A stretch of 64,000 bases of DNA, taken from contig NC_082603.1 of assembly GCF_030936135.1 (NCBI RefSeq), positions 16,646,880 to 16,710,879 on the forward strand. The letters run 5' to 3'. The stretch comes from Gavia stellata (taxonomy: Eukaryota > Chordata > Aves > Gaviiformes > Gaviidae). Shown piece by piece: positions 49,101 through 61,300 of this stretch. The translations under genes and the position numbers were made by a program. Positions within the stretch are counted from its first letter, which is position 1; every line of letters starts with the position of its first letter. A model generated the notes under the pieces. It had not been told where the DNA came from and did not search any database. It worked only from the letters and a program-made list of their open reading frames with translations.

Positions 49101-50474
49101 GAATCTTATCACAATGAAACAGGATAATTTCAGTCAAGAAGATTAATATTCTGCATTTATAAGTGGGGTGGGGTTTTTATTCTTTCCACGTTATAGATTT
49201 AAAAAGCCCCAGTTATCGCTATTCAAGACTGATTTGTAGTTTGTATCTACTGTACAGCTATTGGCAACATAATCTTTCCTGGTCACAAATCACCAGGGCT
49301 AAGCTATGACAATTAGCAATGGTGTATTTGAAGTAACTGGGCATTTTTCAGTATTTGTAATGATATTTAGAGTCTCTCGCTCCCAATATGAGTTCTTGCC
49401 AGAGTGGTAGTGATCTGGTGTCCCATATGAAGTGAGATAGCGACCATTGACCAGATCTAAACAATGTCAATGCCAATGAACAGTGCACTGCAGCCATTAT
49501 ATTTGTCTTTCATTTAAACAGTAAAAAATTTCATTGGCATCAGGACTGCCTTCTGATGTAGCAATAGTTCTTAGGTGTAGTTCCTCTTCGTCAAGGTAAA
49601 AGCCGTCTGTGAAGAGCGCAGGAAGCCTCGTTAACTGCTTAAAGTGTTCCAAGTCAAAACAGAAAACATCCCTGTTTTATTAATTGGATACCTTTTACAT
49701 ACAGTGAATAATCTCTACTTTTGCCTAGGGAAAGAACAAAGAAAATGATTTCTTAAACTTATTTTTTATTTAATGATAAGATGTTCTTTCCTGTTTCTTT
49801 ATGCAAATTTTTGCTTTTTGAATATGCATCTTGCATATCTTTTGAATACTCATTGAGTACTTATTTAAAGGATAGTGATGTTTGCTGTTACATTTTTAAT
49901 GGTATGCACCAGGCATTAACTGAGAAAAGTTGTTACATTTTCTGCAGTGTAAATCCACGAAGAATTTAAAGAGGCAGATGACAGAGGAGTCATCGTGTTT
50001 GGATTGTATGTAATCAGACTTAGACTTGCGTCTCGGTGACCACGAGGTGGGGCACTACGTTAACATACTGCGGGTGCAGTTGCTCAGGCTGAATTGTTTA
50101 TTGAGTTCGGAATGTTTTAAAGTAACATTAGAAGAGATTAAAAAATAGATGCATAGTTCTAGTAGTTCATTTTACTTACTAAGAGCTCTAAGCAGGACAC
50201 TGAATAAGGCATCTAAGAAAAGGTTTCATACCCAAACATTTCCAAACGAGATTTAAAAAAAACATTGGTACAGACAGATCCAATAACTCTATAGAAGGAG
50301 CAACAACATTCTTAGAAAAATAACAATTCAGCTTATCGTGCTCTCTTCCAGTTCACCCTTGATCGCATTCCCAGAAGCCGTGAGGTTAGACAATCTTGGA
50401 CCTCCTCTGTGGTAACAACCCTGTACTCCATACTTCACTCCCTTCCTTTGACCTACAAACTGAAACCAGATTTG
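43046..50474 (+). CDS. ALG14: UDP-GlcNAc transferase subunit ALG14, N-terminal part (exons 1-3), incomplete
   Basis: Three plus-strand exons (43046-43175, 45397-45548, 50352-50474) have GT-AG junctions and join in frame to 135 residues. Full-length human ALG14 has 216. ALG14 is the ER membrane anchor that recruits catalytic ALG13. Together they transfer GlcNAc from UDP-GlcNAc to GlcNAc-PP-dolichol on the cytosolic face, the second step of N-glycan precursor synthesis. Visible features are a leucine-rich N-terminal membrane segment (about residues 3-24), an arginine cluster (25-31), the Rossmann strand and glycine loop RLLVVAGSGGHTTEILRLL (about 36-54), SPRHYIFADSDKMS, and RIPRSREVRQSW (about 99-110). 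The last exon, starting at the equivalent of human VLCNGPGTC, was not found in the window. Identity is clear from similarity to human. Confidence 0.95.
43176..45396 (+). other. ALG14: ALG14 intron 1
   Basis: The intron starts GTAAGGAG inside the CpG island and ends TTTTTACAG. Its first 300 nt are GC-rich and carry the ZNF143-type element. The rest is ordinary sequence with no recognised genes. Confidence 0.9.
43241..43259 (+). promoter_or_regulatory. ZNF143/STAF (SBS)-type element
   Basis: ACTACGGCTCCCGGCATGC fits the known long promoter motif ACTACRNNTCCCRGNATGC, and its core fits ACTAYRNNNCCCR. It lies 66 nt after the exon 1 donor in the CpG island. Such elements bind ZNF143 and associated THAP11/HCFC1 near transcription starts. 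Binding is inferred, not shown. Confidence 0.75.
45397..45548 (+). CDS. ALG14: ALG14 exon 2
   Basis: This 152-nt exon lies between TTTACAG and GTAATT. It completes Gly44 and encodes GGHTTEILRLLSCLSELYSP followed by RHYIFADSDKMSEAKIRSFE and a less conserved tail ending SNSQ. GGHTTEILRLL is the diagnostic glycosyltransferase motif of ALG14, nearly identical to human. Confidence 0.96.
45549..50351 (+). other. ALG14: ALG14 intron 2
   Basis: The intron starts GTAATT and ends CTCTTCCAG. It contains AT-rich sequence, an A run at about 46530-46543, and a plus-strand open frame without a strong start at 48208-48528 that matches nothing I recognise. No RNA gene was seen. Confidence 0.9.
50352..50474 (+). 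CDS. ALG14: ALG14 exon 3
   Basis: This phase-0 exon of 41 codons lies between CTTCCAG and GTAGGT. It reads FTLDRIPRSREVRQSWTSSV followed by VTTLYSILHSLPLTYKLKPDL. The human counterpart is HRIPRSREVQQSWPSTVFTT...HRVKPDL, with the same exon end at the KPDL position. It is too short to appear as a free-standing long open frame. Confidence 0.95.
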
Positions 50475-53400
50475 GTAGGTAAAGTAAATTTTAATGTATT
50501 GAGAACTTGCTCATCTGCATCATAAAAGCATTTGGAATATCAAGACATTGCAGACTGTATCTCATATGTATGCTTAGATTTACAGTTCACAGGAAAAGTA
50601 TTTTTGAATGTAAAATTAAAGCTGAAAGAGATATAGCAGCAATACACCAAGAGAGAACAGGTTGCACTGCTGGTGAATTAGAGTAGCAAATACCAGTTTC
50701 CCCTCTCAAAGTTTTCAGGTAATATTAGAGAGTGTGTCACTCCCTTGTTAATGCTGGTAGAGCTAGCACAAACAAGGCTGCAAGTTCTTGATAGTATCTC
50801 TTCAGGATTGCAACAGCACAAACTGTGCCTGAAAGCCTGGTTATCCTGTTGGCTGGTCTTGCTCCTGAAATGGTATGACCAGTCTGGAACAAGCAGGTTC
50901 AGACCAGCAGAAATATATATGGATTCAGTTCTTGTGCTTACATGGACTTTTCAGCTACATGCATATTTATTTAGTCTGTGGCTGACTGACATTAATTATC
51001 TCATCTAATGACAAAAAACATCACTGCTGAAGTGGCAACTCCTCATGCTTTAGTAACTTTTTCAAGCTGTTCACAAAACTGCAGTCTTATGCTAATTACA
51101 ACATTTATTTTAAAATATTCCACAGACTTAATCAAGTCAGAAGCATTCAGGGTTGTTAGATTATAGAAATAAAATAATTAGAGGTATCCAATCAATAAAA
51201 TGTTGTGTTAATGCAAGACTCAAAACGTAGTGCACTGGACTCCCAGGTTTGAGTCCTACAATTCTTCAAGAGAAATTTTGGTTAAAACTGGCTTTTTGCT
51301 AGAGGAGTTGTCATCTTAAGGAGTCAGTTATCCAAATCAGAGTTTTTAGAAAAAGCATTATCTAAGCAGAATTTCAAATTAATATTTTATGGCTTTTAAA
51401 ATATTTAATGAAACCTGTAAAAACTTGTGCAGTTACAAGATATTTTTCATAATTTAGTAGCAGCATATATACACCCACAGAGGATGTTTGTAAGCACACT
51501 CTTTTTAGCTCTCACTGTGAACTATAGGGCTAATTCTAAAGAAGCTGCTTTAGAGGAATGTTTAGAGAAGCTGCTGTGAATAATTTGATCTCATTGGCTT
51601 CAATAATACTGGTCAGTTCCTGTCAGATCAAAAGCTACTTGCTTGCTGGAGTTTTCAGAGCAATTTAGTGTGCAGAACAACAAAAGTAGCTTTTTGCAGT
51701 TCTTGTTTTTCAAGCCCATTCTGAAAACTAGACGTAAAGTTGGGACGGAGGAGGAGATGGCATACTATTCTTTTTACAGTGATTTTAATTTTGTGGAAGG
51801 AAATAGTAGAGGGATGTTTACATGAAGCAGACTTCTTACAGCAAAGGTGACTAATAAATATTTAGGAATCACTTTGCTACACCACTGGTTTCATTTAATG
51901 TATATACTTTTTTTTTTTTACTTATTATTGCAAAATAAATTGACTGGAAAATCTCACTGTGTAGCTTAATATATTATCAAAAGCGTCAACAGGACATAAG
52001 AGAAGAGCAGGAAGTTACTAATCTAATTCCATGGTTTCTCTGTTTACAAGAGGAATTTGAAATGATAGTGGGATTTACAGGTGGAATTATTAGAAATTGT
52101 GTTGGAGTTGATAAACTGTGGTAAGCTGTCAAAAGCTTAACACTTTCAAAAAACACTTGTACTTGTAAAATTGAGAATACATTTTAGCAAGGCCTTTAAG
52201 CCCTTTGAGGCATTTAAGGGAACCACTGGCTCAAAATGCTATCCAAAGAGTCATTATCCATGATTAGAAAAGGGCAGGAGGGGAGGGTGTTCCCAAATAT
52301 TTTTTTTGCCAGGTACCATCATCAACCACAATAGCAGCTGGTACTGCCACTGGAAGAAGCATCTCTGGCATTATGCCAAATCTTATACCACTTGAAAGCT
52401 GCTTGCATACTGCTACTTGTGTGCATATCTTAGTTTAAGAATTCTGTAAAATACAGGAAGTCAGAGAGCTATAAAGATTTTAAAACACTTATCAAAAGGA
52501 GAGTGATCTGGGGATTAAAATGCCTTGTATTGCTAGTGAAAGATTCTGTGTGGTATGTGAAGCAACTGGTAATATTTAATTGCTGTTAGAAGAAAATGTG
52601 TGTGGTAAATTGCAACTCCCCCTACTCTTGGCAAAGTGTAACGCTTAGTAGTTTAAAGAACTAGAAAGGGCAGGACAAATGCTAGCATTTACAGGACTTA
52701 CCTATAACTTTTGGTACAGAAATCAACACCCGAGTTTAGAAACAAGCACAGTATTACATGATGCTGAGAGCTTCATATTTTTCAACAGTAGACCTTACGG
52801 CTACTGTACATTTTCAGTCTAGGCAACTGTTTTTGTTTAACTGCAGGAGGGAGAGACAACTCTGAATTGCCTCTAAGTCCTTTGTACGTTTGAGTGATCC
52901 CCAAATCCTTACACTCACTTTAAAGCTTGTCAGAAATGTGTGTATGTTTGAAGAAATGACTGAAGTCTTCTCCAGACACCTAAAAGCTAGAGAAAAGCAG
53001 AAATGTTGCAGTTTTCAAGGAACGCAGGACAAGAGAAGTACTGCAAAGGGAGCCTGAAACCATTAGGTGCACAAAGGCAAGATTTGGAGTAGATAGGCTT
53101 AGGTTGGCATAACTTGCATATCTGGGGAGCCACAATAGGTGTAAAGGGGAAACAGCAAACCTAGCTGCACAGGTGTTACTTTATATGTGCTTATTTACAT
53201 GTGCACTGTGTCCCCTTTGTATCTCCCAGTGATCTTCTGGCAAAGTTTCTTAGTTTAGTTTGCATGAGAAAGCAGTTCCATCTAACCCTTCTTCAAGATA
53301 GTGAGTTCAGAAAGAATTGAACAGCTTCCAGGAGACCTTTGCTGTCTTGCAGGACTTGACCCACACTTGAAATGGACCCCCAGAGAGGAGAGTTTAAGAA

Positions 53401-56400
53401 ATGTAAAAGTTAGCTTAGTTGTTCAGTTCAAGATCACCTTCAAGAGGCCCATTTCTGAGTTATGAACATCTGTGCTCTGCAAAGTTAAGTCCCTTTAGAG
53501 ATATTAAACCAAGTAACAAAATTAAGATGTCAGAAGCAATGATCGGCTTGTGTTCCTATAGCCAAGAGTTATAGAAATATAGTGTCAGAGCATTTTGCAG
53601 GCGCATCTATGCTGAGCAATTTTTACAACATGTCAACCTTAGATAGGCTTCCTATGCAGAGGCCTAAAATTCCAGGAAAGCAAGGCTTGTGCCAGCACAC
53701 TCTGCCTACACCTTCCTTCCCCCAGAAAAGCTTAAAACCATTTGTCAGTTGCAGCCAGATTTAATATGCAGTCATAGCCTCAAAGTCTGCAAATTCCTGC
53801 CATGAAAACAGACAGCTGGTCAGAGAGGAGAGACTTTTATTGCCTTCATTGAGAGAAAGGCCGAGAAGAAGCATAAAACCAGAATAAGATGTTAGAAGAT
53901 CTACCGTCTAGGGAAAGATGCAAATCCTTCTTAGACAGTTAGAGAAAATTAGACAAGCTGCACAGAGATTTTTCCCAAAGACAGAAAATTACTGAATCTT
54001 ACATAGATTATTTGATGTCCAAGAAGGAATAAACTAATGTTACAGCCTTCCTATAATATGCTTGAGTTAGTCAGTCAGTAAGTACAAGTTCAGAGGAAAC
54101 CAGTCTTCGGTTCTCTTGCTGTTTACAGAACTATTGTCCCTGAGCCCATTTGCCAAACCTGAAACCAGGTCTTCAGGTGATCTAGCTGTTTGGCTGGGTT
54201 GTGATTATTCCAGTCATGCTGGCATACCTGAAATTCAAACTGAAAACAAAGGATACGTGTGCACCACTCAGCAGAAAGCTATACAGAGACTGCATCGAGT
54301 CCTTGTTTTCAGCCATACGTGGGCTATGTAGTTGGGTCAGCAATTTGCTCTCCTTTAGCGTAATTAAATTTCACCTAGAATTGTGCAGAAATGCTGCGTA
54401 AAGCTCCATTCATTAGTGGATTGTGCATCCTGGACCCTTAGGACCAGGCTTTGTTTTTGTTTTTCTGGGGTCACTTCTCAGCAGTTCCTACTGCCTCAGT
54501 GCTCTACAGAGCCTGAGATAAGCAGTTATTTTCAGATCCCTGCTATTTGGAAAAGCCTGGGTTAAATCAGGCAGAGAAGGCAGCCCTTCCACCTTAGGGC
54601 CTCCTTCCCGCAGAAAGTCTGTAGTAAGAAGTTTACATTTGCACAGCAAGTACAACAAGCCCTGCTGTCTCCCTCCCCACCAGCTGTCAGCTGAATGGTT
54701 CTCTCCTTTTTAAACTTCTTTCTAGAAGCCTGAAACCTGCACAGCTGATTATACTTCTAGCAGTCTCCCGATTCTTTTATGACTGCACATCCCATCACAC
54801 ATGCCTGGTCCCCTGACTGGTTAAATTCACTATGACAAGCTTTTAGAGTTATTACAGAAGTGTTCACACAGTAAGCTATATGAAAGGAGATCATTATTTC
54901 ATTTAGCTAAGATTTTCCATTCTTTGTGCCCTGCCTAAAATGTCTTAAGTTCATAGCACTTTAACAAATTACTGTGACGAATAATAAGTTATTGTCCCTT
55001 GTATCACAGTTCTTATTAGAACTTTGTGGAAAGCTTCAAAATCTGAGTGGTGACATTTTTTCTCCATTCACTTTATAACAAGTTAACTTTGTATAATGCA
55101 GTATTAAGACTCACTGAATCTTTCCCCACTATAATTCTTTTGGACCAGATTGATTTTACAGTATGTCTGATCTACCATTGTTCTTCTGGGATCAAAACAG
55201 TCAAAATAGGCAAGAGTAAGAACATCGAATTAAGACCATCAGTGATACAAACTGTATCGTCTAAAAAGAAAACAAGTTAAGCCATCCCAATTTGTGTTTA
55301 ACTTCTCCGTGTTAATGAAAATAGGAGTCTTATTCACCCCTCCTCTACCTTGTGTGCTGTGTACAGCTACCCTGCAGCCACAATGTAGAATTACCCTCTG
55401 CTGAGCACAGATAAACGTCTAAAGCTGTTCAAATCAGTTAGTTTAAAGCTAGGTTGTAGCTCTGCTCTTTCTGTGACTGCCAGTTAGACATGCCTAAAGA
55501 CACTACATTTCAGAGGGAGGATAGAAGTAGCAATAAAGATGAACTGAGATCTTAGCTTAGATTTAAGCAGAGTTTAAACTAAAGACAGATCAGTCTTAAC
55601 TCATCAGCTATCAGGTTCATTATGAACTTACTGAACACCCTGGTCACACTCCCACATATGTTATAAAGCATGGTTTCAAGTAAACAGTCCCTCTAAATCT
55701 GACCACTGAACCAGACCACTGGTATGCAGATACAGATTGCGAACACCTCTAGGTTTTGCATTGTAAAGACATTTCAGGCAGGTATTTGATGCGGATTCTT
55801 GCTATACCAACTGCAGTGATTAGGCAGTAGCACCAAAGATGTTTATATACATACAAAATACCGGTTTTAGCTAACCTAAAATACCACTTTCAAGTTCTGG
55901 TTAAATGAATGCCTGACTAATGAAAGACACATTGAGATTTGCAATTAAAGGATCATTTTATGCCACTGTTAGTAATATGTATGATTATATTTAACAGTCT
56001 TTGGATTTAATTTCTCCTTTCATTTTGAGTAGGAGTAGGCTACTGTAATAAGCAGTACTTTTTGATATCAGAACATGAGATAAGCCTTTATTTTTAAATG
56101 GGTTTTAAAAGGTTAGATGGTATTTCTCCCAGTGCTCTGACCAAGATATTTTAGTCAGGTTCAGACCTAACCAAGGTGACACTTAGAACAACAACTTGCT
56201 GAAAGACAGCTAATACCTAGTGTTTGTAGTTACAGATGTAGTTCGGTAACTACCATTTCATTTACTTGGCAAAAGCCTTTTACTGAATTTTTTTATGACT
56301 AACGTTTTGATCCACACAAAGTCAGATTTCCTTTACTTCCTACTAATTTATCAGCAGCAATAAACCACAGACCCACTCTGTGGTAATGTAGGTAGGGAGT

Positions 56401-56846
56401 TAGGTTTATTCTCCAGCCTGCATCTGCCTTTTTTAACCAACCTTCTATCCATCTCCCACAGTTTCTCACAAGACTCACTGGTGCCACTATTTCTTGACAC
56501 AAACTGCTGGCAGAGATCATGAGGTTTGATTGTTCCCACTGACAGTCTGGATGTTAATTTAATGTTTTAATAATCAACACTAACATTCCAACAGACTTGA
56601 GCATTAGTACCACTTTCATACCTGTCATTTATTATTATTTTGAATTGATTGGTTCTATGTTTTTGATTTTAGATTTGGCAGCTAGGCTGGGGAGTATGCT
56701 GAGCTCACATGTCCCAGTCTGCTTCCATATACCTGCAGGGATGGAAACTTCCACTCCGAAGACCTTTTAATCCCAATGACAGACCTGCCACCTTTCACCT
56801 GAAATACAGGGACAGTTAAGTAGGGTGCCTAAAGTCAGCGTCATCT

Positions 56847-56867
56847 AAAAAAAAAAAAAAAAAAAAA
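56847..56867 (+). repeat. Poly-A run (21 nt)
   Basis: A pure A tract lies in ALG14 intron 3. It follows roughly 150 nt of GC-richer sequence and could be the tail of an old retroposed copy, but no AATAAA, source gene or target-site duplication was identified. Confidence 0.85.
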
Positions 56868-58348
56868 GTCAAACTTGCATGTTTCTTTATGCGTCCAAAT
56901 CTAGATTCTCAAACTTCCCTCACTAAGCTGTTGCCTAACTTCTGAGGCTCTTAATGACCTCAGTTATCTTTCTTTTCATCAGTAAAGCCTCTAGGCATAC
57001 CCAGAAACAGACCTGAGCTGTTTAAGACTTTACAGTGTCAAATAGCCACATGCATAGCCAAACTCCTGAGCTCTGCTGAGATCCAGAAACTAGGAGCATC
57101 TCACTACTTTGCATGTGGATACTGATCCAAATCATATCAGCTGCGCCTCTTCCCTTGTCTCTTGCCCCTGAGGACACTGGGCTGGTAACTCTGGGTTGAG
57201 CCACTACGTGCCTAGAAGGCAGAAGTGACAATGCTCAGTGCTGTTACAATTAAATCCTGTTGTTAAACCTAGTTCCTAGTGGTTTTGTGGAACCTCTCCT
57301 TTTCTCACACAGAAAAACCCACTAGGTAGGATTTTTATGTCTCTCTCCTCAAGCTTTTATAAAGTGAGAGCTGGGGAAATGAGGGGGTCGGTGATGCTTC
57401 CCAATTATTTCATTCTATGATGAAAATAATACTCAGAAAAAAAGTAGTGCACATTAGAAACCCAACTGCAGTGTGCTAATTTAAGTCCTTGCTCTTCCAC
57501 TTCTCTCTTCCCCATTCTGGCATTCACTTATCTTATTTATCCTAGTTAGATAATCTGCCTGTAGGACCATGCATGTCCCTGCTTGTTTTGAAGAGCACCT
57601 CACGTACTGTGTGTATTGTGTAACAACAACGGGAACCGTACCAACAAGATACACAGAAGTGGGCTAGAAAAGTTTTCGAGGCAATGCTACAAGCTATAGC
57701 TGCTGACCAGCCTGAACACAAGCTGTTGCTATAGAACAGTATATCTTTTTGCATCCCTGATGATTCAAGTGATTTAGACAGTAGAAGATGAAAGTGTATC
57801 CAGGTATAATTCAATTCTACCTTAATTACCCAACTTAAATCAGACTATACATCTAGATTTTTTTGGCCTAGCCTGCATTCTGCAGGTAAATTCAAACAGC
57901 AAATAGGGCGTGAAGTTCTAGCTGGTTTTATTTTCAGGTTGTGGAGGGAAGTGAACTGGGTAAGATCTTCACTAATTCAAAAAGAATAAGCCAGTAAGTA
58001 GTTTAATGACCTTTATATTGTTCAAACAGAACCTGAAATTCTTCTTGCTCCCCACCAATAGCAATAATAAGGAATTGTTGAGGAAGGTTCCTGGGTTGGT
58101 TTTTTTTTTAAACCTTAAAAAAAATATAAAAAATTCTAAGATAGTTTTCCTTGATGTTCAAAACTTGAATTTTTAGACATTCTAAAGAGCTAGACTAGCA
58201 AAAGCTTTAACAAGGACACTCCCTCCCACGTGCTTAAGTATTTGAGCTAAAGAGAAATCCCTTTCTCTCTGAAATTCTCATATTTCTCTTGTTTTTCTGA
58301 TTACCAAATAGATTTACATTCCCAAATTCGAATAAGTATGTTATTACG

Positions 58349-58367
58349 TTTTTTTTTTTTTTTTTTT
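58349..58367. repeat. Poly-T run (19 nt)
   Basis: A homopolymer T tract lies in ALG14 intron 3. On the minus strand it could be the A-tail of a retroposed sequence, but there is no supporting evidence. Confidence 0.85.
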
Positions 58368-61300
58368 AGTTTTCCTTTCAGTGTCCAAGGACCTCTGCTC
58401 AGTTACATTTAGTGAAAGCTGTTCAGGTTCCCTGTCACTGGAGTCATTCTCTGCCCCATTTCCCTTGCTTCTGAAAGATCCTTCAGATTATTCTACAGTC
58501 AGATTTGTAGTTTCTTGAAGGAGGCTTTCTTTGTGTCAAGACAGTGTCTTCTGCTCCCTGTTAGTTTTCTGTATTTGTATGTCATTGAATTGTGTTTATT
58601 GTTACTTTATTACCTTTGTGAAAGGCTTATTATTTTTGTCTGCCATTGTTTCTAGAATTTCTTAAAGCTGATTTTTGTAAGGTTGCTATGGCACTTCGGT
58701 TTTTTTCATTATGTAAGTCCAGCTACCAACAACACAACATTTGGGTGTCTATCATCAACTAAGAACATGCAATGAAAGTAAAAATATAACGCACAGATTA
58801 TAATCCCTTTAGCTGCTTTCTCTAATTGGTGCATTTCCTTGCTGATCTTTGAAAAGTCATTCCAAAGCCAGAATTCGCTTTGCCTAGCAGGGTGGAAACT
58901 TGTCAAACTTAGTCTAAATTGAGGAACTTTCTGCTGAAAATAGCTTTGGCTGAGGAGTTCTGTTAGTTCTGTAGATGGTCTAAGTTTTTCATCAGAGCTG
59001 AGTGAGATTGGTTTATGCTCATCCTTTTTCTTGATAGAGGAATTAAGGGATTTGTTTTGGTTTTTTTTGTTTTTAAATGAAGCCTTACTTGCAAACAGGC
59101 AAGATTTTTCTTAAGTCTCTTCTATGAGAGTATGGCAGTATGGTCATGTTTTAAAACAACTCCTTTTTCTTCTGTGCTAGCTTCTTTTGAATTGTAATTC
59201 AAACTGGTTTCCCACTTCCTCTCTTCCATGTTTTCTTCTTTTTTTATCCCCTTTCCTTTTCTCTTGCCTTCCTTAAAATGTCAGGAACAGCTATTCAAAT
59301 TTCCTTGGCATTTCTAACAAACCTCAGAGAAATCTTCTGGGCTTTCATATCTTAACAGGGTGAACAGTGAATTTTTGTTCCCAAATATTAAATAGCCATT
59401 GAAATTAAGTATTTATCAACAAAAGCTGAGTTTTAGCAGTCCACCAAAAACACCAACAAAATACAATTATTAATAAATTACTGCTTTTAGGCCCACACTG
59501 GTTCCTGAGAAGCAGAAAATACCTAATTTGGTGTTTTTTCCTGCATGTTAAAAAGTAGGTCTGTTTACTTGCATAGATATACAAAGATCATGCAGTTAAC
59601 CCAGCTTGGGTCAGTTTTGCATCACTCCACTTGCCTTTGCCTCTTCTAGTAGTTCTCTGTCCCCACCATCTATTCCCTTATTCTTACCTCCATTTGTTTA
59701 GCACTGTGGGGAAGGGAGCATTACCAGGACTAAGGAGGCCTGAGCGATGTCCTAAACATACTCCAGGAGGTACCGCCATAGCTGGCAAGCAGCACAGTCT
59801 TCAGTTCACATGTGTGCATCACCCTGCAACAGCAATCGGCATTCCCACACAAGCCTGCCCAGCCCTAAAAAGCTGAGCAGTTTTTCTGCTCTTGTCCAGG
59901 TGGCAAAGGCCAATCTCTGTGGAAGTCATTAAGGAGAACAGCAGGTGTTGACAGTTGCTTATTCCACTTTCTGCTAAGTTTAGGGGGACTTATGTTGTCC
60001 TCCCTTTGTGGTATTTTGGGAACATAAGCAGTACTCAAATACTTGTTCATTAAAGATATACAGCAAATGTATGTTTACATATTTATGAGAAAAACTGCAA
60101 GTTTTCTGCTTTACTCATTTTTGTTTTAACCAGTGGCCTGACATTTAATCCCAGAGAAGCTGTGAGCTATGCTTTCAGTATTTTAGCTGGTAAATGTCAC
60201 TCTGCCACAGTGCTGCATTCACCAACTCTAAAGCAGCTTTTATCAGCAGTGGTGCCATGTGCCAGTGTTCCCAGTGTGCCAGACTGCTGGCTTAGCTTGT
60301 TTTCTTTCAACAGCTGTAGAAAATATCTGAAACAGAAAGTCAAGAACTATTCCATTTTTATATGAAAGTGATTAATATGAAATTAGGTTTAGAGAGAGTG
60401 TTGCTAAGTATAAATGTTATATTCTGATCCTTTACTTTTAAACCTCCATTAATATACAGCTTGATTAGTTTATTGTACTCTTTAAAAGTCTGGTTACATT
60501 GAATTGGTAGAGGATTTTAGTATGTAGGATTTAGTTTATAGGTCTGGCTGTGAAGCCAGGCAGCCAGTGAGCCATTTTAACAGTTAGCTGGACATTTCTT
60601 TGCATTAGAGACAAATGTAAATGGCATAAAGAGACCTGCAGCACTGGCTTCTGGAATGATCTCTTATAGCTTGTTGGCAGCAAAGTCAGATAGCCCAGTG
60701 ACCAAGAAAGTCCTTGGGCAGTTGCAGCTCAAGAGACCGCAAAGGTGACACAAAAATTGTCTTTGGCCCCTTTACCCCTTTCTGCTGCCTCACCAAGGAA
60801 GGCTGAACCAAATAAACTAGAGATCTTCAGAGATCTTTGCAACACAAATATTCTACAGGCAGCCTTGTAGCTAAAGTAAATAGATATTGGGAAACACTTA
60901 CCCTGAATAGCCGGTTGACCTTGTAGAGGCTCTGGTCCCTTCTTGCCCAATAGATGCCTGCTTCTTCTCCACAGCATACTAATGATGGCCACTGGATTCC
61001 CTGAGAGATACTTGTATTCTGCTGGAGGGGAAAAACAAAAGCCTTGGTCTTTTCAAGGTGGAAGACATCAATCATTCTCAAAAATTTACTTTTGAACAGT
61101 GTTTTGAAATTCACTAGTAGGACAGCTCATCTTCTCTTACATGTTTAAGGAAGGCTGTAGATGATTCAGTTCCTTTCCACCATCAACAAGTTCGTATACT
61201 GGCAGGAGCTGAACAGCAGCATTTCTAGCTTATAGATTCCACAACGGTTCCTCTTCTTTATAATGTGCATACTTGTTTTCTCAGAAGTTTCCCCTGTGTC

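Noticed and set aside
57406..57416. ATTCTATGAT resembling the 3' end of a CR1 LINE
   Set aside because: Only about ten bases match, there is no second repeat unit and no upstream CR1-like sequence.
60129..60148. CAGTGGCCT resembling the VQWP codons of the last ALG14 exon
   Set aside because: An in-frame TAA follows within a few codons, another stop lies just upstream, and flanking residues do not match.
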